From positions 248,001 to 312,000 of the forward strand of contig OOIN01000004.1 of the NCBI GenBank assembly GCA_900323505.1: a DNA stretch of 64,000 nucleotides, read 5' to 3'. The notes beneath the pieces are model-generated. The model saw only the letters and a program-made list of their open reading frames with translations, was not told the DNA's origin and ran no database searches. A program made the translations under genes and the position numbers. Shown here piece by piece: positions 30,173 to 40,340 of this stretch. Origin of the DNA: Ustilago trichophora (taxonomy: Eukaryota; Basidiomycota; Ustilaginomycetes; Ustilaginales; Ustilaginaceae). Each line of letters opens with the position of its first letter. Position 1 is the first letter of the stretch.

Positions 30173-31023
30173 GTGATCTTTCACAGTCGAGCATGACGTA
30201 GAGACTTTTTTTTTCTTTCTTTTTTTCTTTTTGGCATTACAACGCTACTAATAAGACCACACTTTCGCGGATCTCATATGGGTTTTGGGATTCTGCAACG
30301 ACTCACCTCTAGAAATCATCCGCCTCGTACATGATCTTGTGTATCAATCTAAGAGGTAGGATAGATAAAACATAATAACAATCAGTCATTTCTCCCTAAA
30401 CCTGTTCCTTACCTTGAAAAAAAAGTTACATCCACCATCCACCTTTCGGCAAGTTATCAACCTTGCGCCCAATTCGAGCTACACTCGAATGCACGCTTAT
30501 TTGAAATCGATGCCTTGACAACGTCGCTACCTTGACGAGATTTGCCAAACCCCCCTTTTTCGTTCTTAAATCCGCCCGATGGGAAGCCCTTCTTGCCGCA
30601 ATTTCTTCACACACATACTTTTGAGACGTTGATGCGAATCTTGCAACGAAAAGCTTTTTTTTGAAGACACACAAAGGTTTGGAGCTTTGATGATGGGATA
30701 TCTTGAAAAGAAAAAAAAAAAAGGAAAGTGGGGAACGGAAGAAAACGGTATTTGAGGTTTTTGAGGAACAGTGAAAACGAAGGAACAGCGGAAAATTTTG
30801 AAGCGGACGGATCAAAAGAGAGAGAGAGAGAGGAGAGAACTTGTGCGAAGAGCTTGAAAAGAAGAAATCGACAATGAAGAAAAAAAGGTAAAGTGGTTTT
30901 TGACGGACATCTTGAGCTTTGCTTTATGAGAAGACGGTCGTGAGAAAGCTTTGGATCTGGGTCTTTATTTGCGGCATTTTGCGTGCGCGGGACACAGCCT
31001 GACACTGGATGCAGCGTATGCAT
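30173..31023. other. Convergent spacer esterase-DPH4/TRA2
   Basis: 851 bases with several T- or A-rich runs (30204-30230, 30701-30725) and a GA run at 30820-30836. Probably two 3' UTRs. No gene is supported. Confidence 0.45.
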
Positions 31024-32118
31024 CTAGTATCGGATACGGTCAACTTCGTCACGAGGCGGACTGTCGAGGTGGCTTCCCAGCCTGCTTCTGGGAGGGGGGA
31101 CTCTCTCCTCTCGATCGGCATCGTAACGATCGCCGTCGTATCTGTCACCGCGTCTTGGGCTTGGGCTGCGCGAGTATCTGCTTCCACCCCTCCTGCCACC
31201 TGCTGGAGGGCTTGGACTTCTCCTAGGTCGACGAGGAGGCGAAGGTCTCCTCCTCCAATCGTCGCGCGAATCGGCGTAGCTCCTTCGATACGAGTCTCCA
31301 CCTCGTCCACCGCCATCACGGTACGAAGAAGGTCCTGCACGATCGTACGCACGACCATTGTATCTCGATCCTTCCGCTCTTCCACCACCAGGTCCGCGTG
31401 GACCGCTGGGAGGAGCACGGTATCGATCATCTGGTCGCACCTCACCTTTGTAAATACCGGGAGTGGGATCGTGAGGTTTGTGAGTGGTAGAAAAGTCCAC
31501 CCTGATCCTGCGACCATGAAGATCTTTGCCATTCAGAGCCTCGATAGCGGCCGAAGCTCCATCGATATCGCGCATTGTCACAAAGCCAAACCCGCGCGAT
31601 CGGCCCGAGCGGGCATCGTAAACGATGACGACCTTGTCGACGGGTGCGATGGCTTCGAACTCGTACTTGAGGTCATTTTCGAGCGTTCGAATGGACAAGC
31701 CGAAGACGCCGAGGACTGTGGTTGGGTCTACGTGAGCAGGAGCAGTGCGCGGTTTGGGCGGAGGGGAGGGTCGACGACGGTCAGAGCGAGGAGGTGGGGG
31801 AGAACGAGCACGGTCGCGATCGCGTCGGTCGTCTCGGTCGTAGCGTCGGGAGGCGGGGGATCGAGAACGATCGCGACGACGTGGGAGAGGGGAGCGACTA
31901 CGACTGCGACTGCGACTGCGACTTGGGCTCACACTACGGATGGGTGTACGATCCCGACGTCCAGGAACAGGAGTCGTGGAGGGCGAGCGAGAGTAAGATC
32001 GTCCACGCGGAGCGGGAGACTCGGGTCTACGATCTTCGTCGATATCCTTGTAGTCCGGGATGGTGCGGCGGTCCATAGCGACGTCCATGTTGTCCGAGTT
32101 CAGATTGTACGAATCCAT
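31024..32118 (-). CDS. TRA2: TRA2-like SR splicing regulator (RS-RRM-RS)
   Basis: 364 aa from the ATG at 32118. The architecture is RS domain, one RRM, RS domain. The N-terminal 130 residues carry SRSRSRSRS and Arg/Asp dipeptides. The RRM spans about 134-211 with RNP2 LGVFGLSI and RNP1 RGFGFVTM (175-182). The linker right after it, HKPHDPTPGIYKG, matches the diagnostic TRA2 linker (PHxPTPGIYxG). The C-terminus is Gly/Arg/Ser-rich. TRA2 proteins bind GAA-rich exonic enhancers and promote splicing; SRPK-type kinases phosphorylate the RS regions. A perfect donor after an ATG (ATG at 32333-32331, GTAAGT from 32330) lies in the leader, so a 5' exon is likely but its acceptor is unresolved. The first coding residues could therefore change. 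Confidence 0.85.
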   Translation of the reverse strand: MDSYNLNSDNMDVAMDRRTIPDYKDIDEDRRPESPAPRGRSYSRSPSTTPVPGRRDRTPIRSVSPSRSRSRSRSRSPLPRRRDRSRSPASRRYDRDDRRDRDRARSPPPPRSDRRRPSPPPKPRTAPAHVDPTTVLGVFGLSIRTLENDLKYEFEAIAPVDKVVIVYDARSGRSRGFGFVTMRDIDGASAAIEALNGKDLHGRRIRVDFSTTHKPHDPTPGIYKGEVRPDDRYRAPPSGPRGPGGGRAEGSRYNGRAYDRAGPSSYRDGGGRGGDSYRRSYADSRDDWRRRPSPPRRPRRSPSPPAGGRRGGSRYSRSPSPRRGDRYDGDRYDADREERVPPPRSRLGSHLDSPPRDEVDRIRY

Positions 32119-33081
32119 GGTTGACGGCAAACACGATGAAATGTAAGCGGGATCGATGGAAAAGTGAAGTCGGAAGAAGAATCAATCAAACCAGATCCAT
32201 GTCAGAAAAGTGTCAAACAAAGAGAGCGAGAAAGATCAACACTTTTTGCAGCAACCCAAAATAATCCCAAAACGCCGCTTCAAGGCGCAGTCTCAACATT
32301 AACTTGGGTGGGTCAAAACATAAAACTTACCATGTCCGTGACCTTCCACAGTAACTAGTGTGTGCTAGATGACGAGGAGGAGTGATGATTGGACAAGAAA
32401 GAGAGAGAGACCTGCAGGAAGCTGCAGCTTTTCTGAAAACTTTGTTTCGCGAGAGGTGACAGTGGGGAGGACAGAGGGATGGTTGCACGGACCTGTCTGT
32501 CGCCCCGCATCAGGAAAGTGTGATCGCGACTCCTTTTTTTTTTTCTTCTTTTTTTTTTTCTCCTTTTCTTTTCTTTCCTCTGGGCCATAGAAGGAAATTC
32601 GGATATCGGATGTAGAGTTTGATGAAAAGCGCGTTTTGGATGGATCTCGGATCTCTTGTTCGATCATCTTGAACTTAAATTCCCGATGAGATCCTGATCA
32701 TCTTCTGATGTCATGTGATTTATTCAAGTTCGGCCGAGGTCATATTTGCGCTTAGTGGCAGCGAGACTGACCAGCAGCGTTGAAATTGTCCAACAGCCAG
32801 CAGCACCAGTGTCTCAATGTTCAAACCTTGAGAGACCTCGAGAGCGCTATGAGCTGAGAGAGTGCGGAAGCAGAGGCTGGGATGAGTTCGACAAATTCGA
32901 GATTTTGAGCTCTCAGCCTTGAATTCTTGGAAGAGTGTCGACACAGTCTCAGAGCAGTGAGTTGAGTTGAGTGATTGAGTGAGTGAGTGAGGGCCACAGT
33001 GTGGGTATCGAATTCACTCGTCGTCGCTATCACCGTCTCGTCTACCGTCACCATCTCCACCCCTTCAAGACATACATCAAA
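32119..33081. other. Divergent region TRA2/RPL18
   Basis: Contains the TRA2 leader with a strong minus-strand splice donor at 32330-32325, a T-rich tract at 32535-32575, a GAGT run near 32960-32990 and the RPL18 leader (pyrimidine-rich, CATCAAA before the ATG). No other gene is seen. Confidence 0.5.
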
Positions 33082-34766
33082 ATGGTAAGTGGTGCCAAAC
33101 ATACGCATTGACAACGGGCACATCTTTCAACAGCATTCAACGACGAACAGCAAACGACATAAACAGCACAGACACTAGCATGCCGGCATTTAAATGCAAC
33201 CTTTGCATCGCCACCAACACATTCATCAATTCGACAAACGATCCATCGCATACCATGACTATCCACCTCAGTGCAGCATCTATGACGTAAATCGGTGTTC
33301 CTGTCATTATTGGAGATGTACTTGGAACACATCAACCAAGTACGAGGATCGCAGACACGGTATCCGATTGCAGATCAAGGAGGTACTCGGTGCAGTTGGC
33401 AGCAGGTGTCAAGCAAATGGCTTCCAGACATGCAATGCTTCGAGGATTGAAGGATTAGTGGGAACAAGAAATGCGCAAGCATGACGTCTCAATGTCATCA
33501 GGGACAGCATGGATCCAGAAAGTCAAACCGCAGCCCCAGACATCAGCATGACAAGCCAGGCTCGGACAGGTCACACGCGCAACGACAGAGTACGCATTAT
33601 GAGCAGCATATCATGGTGCTATCAATGCCAACTTGCCATCGCTCGCAGACACTAGCATCGGCACAGACAGTCCCAAGCAGCATACCCAAACTTCGATCCG
33701 ACAACACATCGCATCTCACCTCACATCGCACTATCTCGCAAAACATCTTCGTCGTTGGATGCTCCCTCGGCCGCCCGTTTCTTGCTTGCACATCCAACCC
33801 TCGTTTCTGCCAAACGAGCAGTCATGCTGATTCGCCCAACATTCCCAACTTTGTTACAACTTGATCGTTTTCAGGGTATTGATATCGCCAAGAAGCACGT
33901 CAAGAACGGTCAGCGTACCGCTCCCAAGAGCCAGGACCCTTACCTCCTGCTCCTGGTCAAGGTAAGTTTTCTTTTGCGCACCGCAAACATGGCTTAATAC
34001 CAAGGAGAGGTACTCGCGCTTGCAACTAATGGGATATAGGAGGATGCGAAGAGGCACAACACAACGATAGAGTAGAGGCGATAGCGAAAGATACTTTGGA
34101 CGAATGGCACTTCGTAGATTTGGCATCAAGGATCGAATAGTATGGAAAAGGGTTCTTAGGAATGGCCACATACTTAGCAAGCGCAGGGCATCCTCTCCTT
34201 GTCACCGATGCCTCGAAACAGTATCTGACCTCGTTCCTATCATCATGATGATTTCGAATTTTTAAAACTCTTCACAGCTCTACCGCTTCCTCGCCCGCCG
34301 AACTGACAGCCGATTCAACAAGGCCGTTCTCCGCCGACTTTACATGTCCAAGATCAACCAGCCCCCCGTTTCGGTTTCGCGCGTCATCTACCTGACCAAG
34401 TCGCAGGGTGGTGTTGCCGCTTCTGCCTCCGAGACTCCCAAGACTGTTGTCGTTGTTGGAGCCGTCACTGACGACAACCGAGTTCTTGAGCTTCCCAAGC
34501 TCTCGGTTGCTGCTTTGCGATTCACCAACACTGCTCGTGCTCGCATTGAGGCTGCTGGCGGTGAGTGCCTCACCTTGGACCAGCTTGCTACCCGTGCCCC
34601 TACCGGTAGCAACACTGTCCTCATCCGTGGCCCCAAGAACGCCCGTGAGGCCGTCAAGCACTTTGGCTTTGGCCCCCACAAGAACAAGAAGCCTTACATC
34701 CGATCCAAGGGTCGCAAGTTCGAGAAGGCTCGTGGTCGTCGTGCCTCCCGTGGCTTCAAGGTGTAA
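33082..34766 (+). CDS. RPL18: Ribosomal protein eL18 (three exons)
   Basis: Join 33082-33084, 33875-33961, 34278-34766; 192 aa. Exon 1 is only the ATG, followed at once by GTAAGT. Exon 2 gives [20 protein letters not shown] and DPYLLLLVK; exon 3 starts [11 protein letters not shown] and ends [10 protein letters not shown]. The joined protein follows eL18 along its length ([58 protein letters not shown]). Both introns (790 and 316 bases) start GTAAGT and end CAG, and both junctions are phase 0. eL18 is a large-subunit protein of the cytosolic ribosome. The introns are long for this window, and no snoRNA could be established in them. Codon use is strongly biased, as for a highly expressed gene. 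Confidence 0.95.
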
Positions 34767-35430
34767 ATTTCTTTCTTTTTTTTACATCTTGTTAGCTTTA
34801 TACTGGATCCCGGCTTCTTTTTTTCTTCTTCGATGATATGCAAAAATCTCTTTTTCGATCAATGGGCTTCTGCTTGCCATTTTTCATTCGTCTTGTCCCA
34901 TTGACTTGAATGTTTGGGATGGTAATGTCAAGTCTGATTGTGTCACAAACTCCAAAAATGATCAAGCGTTGATTGGAGCCATCCGTCCTTTCATCGCTCA
35001 ACCCTTTCACCTCATACATTCATATTCACCCACACACACACACACACACACACGTGTATGTTGAGAAACATTACACACAATACACACATACGCATCAATG
35101 CAGAATCTGTACTTTTTTCTCTCCAAACCCCGCCGTGATGTTTTGCCTGATTTCTGAACCATGGTTTCTGTTTTGTTTTTGAGCCCAAATAAGCCCCCAA
35201 GACTGTTACTCTGAGCCAGTCGGGGTTGGATTGCTGTGTGATTCACGTTATAAACCTTTGTGTGGTGGACTCAGCCAGCTAGAGTACTGTACAGTACAGT
35301 ATATGAGAGTCATTTGGGGAAAGAGTCAACAAAAGCATGCGAATGAAAATTGCCAAAAAAAAAAAAAAGATACTAAATGGAAGCGATACAAGTACAAACA
35401 AGGTAAAGGTAAAGAAGAGTCTTTTTGAAA
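34767..35430. other. Convergent spacer RPL18/ISY1
   Basis: Holds a CA run at 35031-35053 and the palindromic cluster AGTACTGTACAGTACAGTA at 35283-35301, then an A-rich tract near 35355-35368. No gene is seen. Confidence 0.5.
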
Positions 35431-36567
35431 CTAAGAAGACCCAATGTATTCCTGTCGCAACTGTCGTTTCTTAGCCATCAAAATCATGCGCTCTACCGCC
35501 GCTCTATCGGGGACGTTTGGATGTGCCAGATCTTGAGAGGTGAAGATGGAGTAAGAACCTGCTGGTGTGACTGGTGATGAAAGGTCTTGAACTGCCGCTG
35601 CCGCTGCTGCTGTTGCTGTTGGAGTGGAAGGGTGGAGGGGGACTGGTTGGCCTTGGGTGCCTTTTTGACGTTTTGCCGAGCTCTCGGGTTCGCCTTGTGC
35701 GTCTGTGTCTTGTGAGCGTTTTGTAGTCTCTGATGTTGAAGCTTCCTGTTCCTGGGAGGAGGAGGAGGAGGAGGAGGAAGGTTGGATGTATGATTCGGAA
35801 AACGACTGGGAGAAGGCGGTCAAATTATCCTTCCATGGCTTTGGTGTAGGACGAGGGATGGTGGGGATGATGATTCCTCCGCTCTCCGACATATCTTGAT
35901 CATCCTCACTAACATCCATCTCCTCGTCTTCTGCACTACCATCTCTACGTCGAACATCGCGCCTTAACCCAGTAATCACCGCCAAATAACCCTCATTCCA
36001 CTCCGCCTCCTCTCCCCGCATCTCCTCTTCCAACAACACTCCATCATCCTCGTCCTCATCTCCAAAATAACTTGCGGGCAAATTCCTGAACTTCTGATAT
36101 CTATCCTCTCTTCTTCCCATCGAACCTTGCGCCGCAGTACTACTAAACAACTCCTTGACACCGGGCAAATCCTTGGCGCGTCCAAAGTACTTGTATCCAC
36201 CCCTTCCCGCCTTAATCCCTTCATCTCCACCTAACATACTGGGCACTCCTCCTCTTCGATAATTCGCCCCACCCAGATGCAAAATTTGATTCTCCCAATG
36301 CACTTTTTCGCGCAAAAGCTTGTTGATCTCATCGTTCAAATCGCGAACCTCGTAATCTGTCAATCCGAAATCTTGAATCTTGGAAACTTTTCGACTGATC
36401 TCCCGAATAACGTCGCCTCTCCATCGCTCGCATTCTTTCAGAGATGTGACCGAGGATGCAAGTCGTGGTCGACGAGCATTGGGTTTGGGCGAAAGTCCGA
36501 GAGATGTAGCTTGAGCTTCTCGAAATCGGTATAGCATCGACTGGGCTTTTTCTTGATTGCGCGCCAT
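35431..36567 (-). CDS. ISY1: Spliceosome-associated factor ISY1
   Basis: Intronless, 378 aa. It begins MARNQEKAQSMLYRFREAQA, the near-universal ISY1 N-terminus, then CERWRGDVIREISRKVSKIQ, GLTDYEVRDLNDEINKLLREKVHWENQI and LGGANYRR. ISY1 is part of the NineTeen/Prp19 complex and sits at the catalytic centre of the B/C spliceosome. The conserved core is the first about 190 residues. The C-terminal half is acidic, Ser-rich and poly-Ala containing, and probably disordered, which makes the protein longer than human ISY1 (285 aa). The YKYFGRAKDLPGVKELF block is also conserved. Confidence 0.93.
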   Translation of the reverse strand: MARNQEKAQSMLYRFREAQATSLGLSPKPNARRPRLASSVTSLKECERWRGDVIREISRKVSKIQDFGLTDYEVRDLNDEINKLLREKVHWENQILHLGGANYRRGGVPSMLGGDEGIKAGRGGYKYFGRAKDLPGVKELFSSTAAQGSMGRREDRYQKFRNLPASYFGDEDEDDGVLLEEEMRGEEAEWNEGYLAVITGLRRDVRRRDGSAEDEEMDVSEDDQDMSESGGIIIPTIPRPTPKPWKDNLTAFSQSFSESYIQPSSSSSSSSQEQEASTSETTKRSQDTDAQGEPESSAKRQKGTQGQPVPLHPSTPTATAAAAAAVQDLSSPVTPAGSYSIFTSQDLAHPNVPDRAAVERMILMAKKRQLRQEYIGSS

Positions 36568-37235
36568 GGTGAATCGATTCCGGCCCCGCAGCAGCTCTAA
36601 GCAGTGTGTGAGATTACCTTACTAAGTGGCTATCGAAAGACGGAGGTAGAACTGGGTGATGGAACGCAGTAGATGCAGACGGAATCAAGGTGACAAGTTA
36701 CGAGAAGAAGTGGATTCTTGATGGCAACATTCACGTAGGGAATGCGCGACAATTCGACGTCGTTTGACTTCCGACTCCCGAATCTCCACCTGGGAATTCG
36801 CAGGCCTTTTTTGGCTCAGTTTCAACACTTTTTGGCTCAAATTCCCTCCTGTTTGCCAAATCATTTATTCCCCCCCCCCACAAAAAAAAAGGGACTCAAA
36901 ATTGAGGATGTTTAATTCAGCTTTTCAGCTCACCAAGCCATACAGTACAGTACTGTACAGTACACAGTTGAAAGTCACGATCTGGCCAAGGTTTTGACAC
37001 GCTGTCGGCTGCCAATTCCCGAGTGTTCGCAAGATCGATGCGAGGCGAGAGCAGGCTTGTCGACGTGCCGCAACGAAAAATGTGTCGACAAGTAGCGCTG
37101 GATGTAGTAGTCGTGTGAAGTGGTATCATTGTGGTGTGTGATATGTGTAGCTACATTACATTACATAGAAAATTCCCTTGGAAAGGTGACGGGATACAAG
37201 ACGTGTCAAGTCTCTTCTGGAAGAGCATCCGGAAA
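36568..37235. other. Region between ISY1 and VID27
   Basis: ISY1 promoter side and VID27 3' flank. Contains the palindromic cluster at 36941-36965 (ACAGTACAGTACTGTACAGTAC-like), 374 bases upstream of the ISY1 ATG, and a C-run/A-run at 36871-36891. No gene is seen. Confidence 0.5.
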
Positions 37236-39590
37236 TCAGCGTCCAAAGCCAGCTGGCGCAAGCGACTTACGTGTAGGTTTGAGCAACTGGCTCCTCTTTG
37301 CCATCTGAACGTCGTGTTCGAATGCGACGACGATGGCCTGGTCCGAGCCGTACGTGTGCTCGTCTTGGATAATTGCACCGCCGTATCGCTTGAGTACGTA
37401 CGAGCCCAAGTTGCCCTTCTTGACTTCTTTGAAGGACCAGCTGACGACGTACGAGCCGGTACTGGTGACGATGGATGTCTCCGAGTCTGTGCCCGTGTTG
37501 AAGCGAGCAGGGGTGAACGAGATTGCTGAACCCATGTAGGCGACGTGGGATGGTTTAAGGGTGAGACGCTTGGGCTGGGGCTTGGCGTCGGCTGGGAAGG
37601 AACGGTCGAAGCCGAGCTGTCCCTGATAGCGGCCTGAGCCAATGAGGGTATCGATGAGGAGCAGGTAGGTCTTGCATGTGGCGATGATGTATCGACCGTC
37701 CTGGGAGACGTCGATACCGAGAATGGGATCACCAAGTGCGGGCAGCGCCGTCTTGGCATTCTTACCGATCGAGTCAAAGAGACGGATGTCACCCTTGTTG
37801 GACGCAACAGCGAGTCGACCCTTCTCATCGGTCGCCGCGACAGAAAAGTCGTTCTTGGATGCATACTGCTTGAACTGCGAGTCGACAAGCTTGTTGCCTT
37901 GCAGACGAGGATCGATTCGGTAGATGCCATTGTGACTGTGACCGATCATGGTCTTTTCAGCCGTCATCTGAGCATACTTGCTGTTGGGGACGACATTGTT
38001 GACCTGAACATCATCGTGTACCTTCCACTCTTCTACAATCTTGCCGTACTCCAAATCCATGTTGTAGACGGCGTTCTTGTTGGAAGGGTCCATCATGACC
38101 ATTTGCGCGTCCTGGTTGTGGAGCATCATCTTGAGAGGCTTGAAGCCTTTGCCGGTTGGTGTGCCAATGTTGTTGATGGTAGTGTCGAATTCGAGCTTGT
38201 TGTCGTCAGTGTGACGGAAGACGCCGATCTTGTCACCTCGTGCAACAAAGGAGCGATCGAACTTGTAACCGACAGCGAGAAGCGAGTTGACATCTTGCTG
38301 GCCCGCTAGGTGAGAAGTCTCCTCGGGCCAAGCTGCTTCTTCGGAATCCGCACGGCCACTCTGCAGCTCGGCGGCGACTTCCTCTTCGTCATCCTCCTCC
38401 TCCTCCTCCTCTCTGGCTGTGCGAACAGACTCATCACCTCCCTCACTCTCGCTGATATCGTCGACATCCATGGGCTCTCCTTGCTCGTACGCTGTCTCAG
38501 CGTAGGCGCGGTCGTCAGTCTTGGCCTTGGCCCATGGCTCTTCATTCTGAGTTTCGTACATGACCCGACTGAAGCCCTTGTGGAAGTGACCGTACGCCTC
38601 TTGATCATCGAAGCGGAGAAGCCACGAAAAGCATTGACGATCATCCGTGAAATAATTCCAGACTGCGGAAGTCTGCTCGGGTGAAAAGTTCATGTTCATA
38701 TCGGCCTCAACCTTTTGGGCGAGCCAGACCTTGTCGGCACCATGAATGGAGAGCCAGAACAAGAAGCGACCGGCTTCGACCACCTTGACGTCGACTTTGC
38801 GCTCCTGCACAAGGAAGTACTGCGACTTGAGGTCGTAGAGGTATAGATCGGCAATGGCGGAGAAGATGACGGTGTCGTCGTTGATCTGTGGGCCTGCAGT
38901 ATCGGCTGCAGGGGCAACTGTGGCGGGGATCGCAGGGGCGGGCTTGGCTTCTTGTTCTGCCTTGGCCTTGGCAGCACCAGCGCTGATGGGAGCAGTAGCG
39001 GGTGTGGAGCCAACGCCTGCATCCTCGAGCTTCTTATCGAGGGCTTGCTTTCGTTCGCGTTTGAGCTTCTGATCCGCCTCATCCTTGTATCTCAGTCGCT
39101 CGAGATCCTCTTCTGTTGCACGCTCGTGGCTGGTGCGGAAAGCGTGCTCGTAGACGCACTGCATGAAAGTGATCTCAAAGATGGTGATCGTCACCTCGTT
39201 GACCTGTTTGCTGTCAATGACAAATTCGAGCAGATCATCGTCGTCGCCGTCAAAGTCGCGCCAGACAAGTGTGCGATCCTTACCGCGAGTAGAGAGACGG
39301 AAGTCGAGAGCTTGGTCGATAAGGAAAGCGCGCTCATCCTCCAGATCGTCCTCCTCCTGATCGACCAGTTCGGGCTGCGAATCCTGGAATGCCTTTGTGA
39401 CGACGAGCTGATAGTGGAACTCGGTAGTGGTACGACGAATAGCGAGCACGGCATCTTCGTAGATGCATTCACGTGATCCTTGCGGACCATTGGGTCGAAC
39501 GAGGTAGAGAGCACCGGCGGGGATCTGGATCAACTCCTGGTTGTTGGAATCACCCCAGATCTTGCCGAACAGGCTCTTGAGCATGAACAT
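37236..39590 (-). CDS. VID27: VID27 family protein
   Basis: 784 aa from the ATG at 39590 (MFMLKSLFGKIWG), the expected VID27 beginning; the open frame upstream to 39734 is leader. The N-terminal region (GALYLVRPNGPQGSRECIYEDAVLAIRRT) resembles the PH-like N-terminus of VID27. An Asp/Glu-rich centre follows, then a C-terminal WD-like beta-propeller (NSLLAVGYKFDRSFVARGDKIGVFRHTDD, YNMDLEYGKIVEEWKVHDD, GIYRIDPRLQGNKLVDSQFKQYASKNDFSVAATDEKGRLAVASNKGDIRLFD). VID27 was named for vacuolar import and degradation of fructose-1,6-bisphosphatase in yeast and is cytosolic; its molecular role is not settled. A GTAAGT near 37264 (read on the minus strand) could splice the last residues differently, so the extreme C-terminus is uncertain. 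Confidence 0.9.
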   Translation of the reverse strand: MFMLKSLFGKIWGDSNNQELIQIPAGALYLVRPNGPQGSRECIYEDAVLAIRRTTTEFHYQLVVTKAFQDSQPELVDQEEDDLEDERAFLIDQALDFRLSTRGKDRTLVWRDFDGDDDDLLEFVIDSKQVNEVTITIFEITFMQCVYEHAFRTSHERATEEDLERLRYKDEADQKLKRERKQALDKKLEDAGVGSTPATAPISAGAAKAKAEQEAKPAPAIPATVAPAADTAGPQINDDTVIFSAIADLYLYDLKSQYFLVQERKVDVKVVEAGRFLFWLSIHGADKVWLAQKVEADMNMNFSPEQTSAVWNYFTDDRQCFSWLLRFDDQEAYGHFHKGFSRVMYETQNEEPWAKAKTDDRAYAETAYEQGEPMDVDDISESEGGDESVRTAREEEEEEDDEEEVAAELQSGRADSEEAAWPEETSHLAGQQDVNSLLAVGYKFDRSFVARGDKIGVFRHTDDNKLEFDTTINNIGTPTGKGFKPLKMMLHNQDAQMVMMDPSNKNAVYNMDLEYGKIVEEWKVHDDVQVNNVVPNSKYAQMTAEKTMIGHSHNGIYRIDPRLQGNKLVDSQFKQYASKNDFSVAATDEKGRLAVASNKGDIRLFDSIGKNAKTALPALGDPILGIDVSQDGRYIIATCKTYLLLIDTLIGSGRYQGQLGFDRSFPADAKPQPKRLTLKPSHVAYMGSAISFTPARFNTGTDSETSIVTSTGSYVVSWSFKEVKKGNLGSYVLKRYGGAIIQDEHTYGSDQAIVVAFEHDVQMAKRSQLLKPTRKSLAPAGFGR

Positions 39591-40340
39591 CGTAAAGGGC
39601 CAGCTTTGAGAATAGGTCTGCTGATGCGATGCGGTGGATGTATGTATGTAGGTTGGTTTGCGACCAAATGGCGAGAGTGGCGACCGAGATGATGGTGGAA
39701 GAGTGGCAAGGTCTGCGGAGCAAAAGACAAGCAACTTGGACCCTCTTGTTGCCCCACCGATTCGAGGATTTTTTCGGGGGAGAGAAAGCTATTTGTGTGT
39801 GGAGCGTGAGTGTGGACGATGCCAAAAAGCGGCACTTTGCCAGTGTTGTTGTTTCTGTGTCTGAAAATGACGTGCAGCTGCTCTCTCTCTCTCAGAGATA
39901 CTGAAAAGAGCGACTCAGCCCATCTTTTTCCAATCTAACATTTCATACAGCCTCGAAAGCGCGAGGACTGCTCAAGTGCGTGTTGCCATCACGTGGAATT
40001 TTCAAAGGCAGAGTTTGGAAGGCATGGCAGCAGCTCTAACACTTTGATGAAAAATTAGCTTCAAGTCTCTTCTCGAGAAGAAAAAACTTGCCCGCGTCGC
40101 TCAGCTCAATCTTCTCAGTCTCAGTCGGGACAAGTCTCTGATGAGAGAGAGAGACACACACACAGGGAGAGAGAGAGAGAGAGAGTGAGCGCAGCCGTAT
40201 GCGTGTACAGTACTGTACAATGGTAGATTCAGAATCACAAGATCGTGTTCACCATTCTCCTCTTGATCTCCATCTACTCACCTGGAAGCCGACTTTTACG
40301 ACAAAAGCCGGATCCATATCAGTACATCTCTAACAACAGA
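39591..40340. other. Divergent promoter VID27/eIF3d
   Basis: Contains a CT run near 39880-39895, a mixed GA/CA/GA tract at 40143-40186 (155-198 bases upstream of the eIF3d ATG) and the perfect palindrome GTACAGTACTGTAC at 40205-40218, 123 bases before that ATG. Confidence 0.6.

Noticed and set aside
33085..33874. snoRNA in the long RPL18 or RPS11 introns
   Set aside because: I looked for C/D boxes in order; in RPL18 intron 2 a CTGA precedes an ATGATGA, the wrong order. No credible box pair was found by eye, although a covariance search would be decisive.
37250..37270. A 3' intron altering the end of VID27
   Set aside because: A GTAAGT is present near the stop on the minus strand, but the open frame reaches a normal stop and no known C-terminal motif requires splicing. 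Kept only as an uncertainty.
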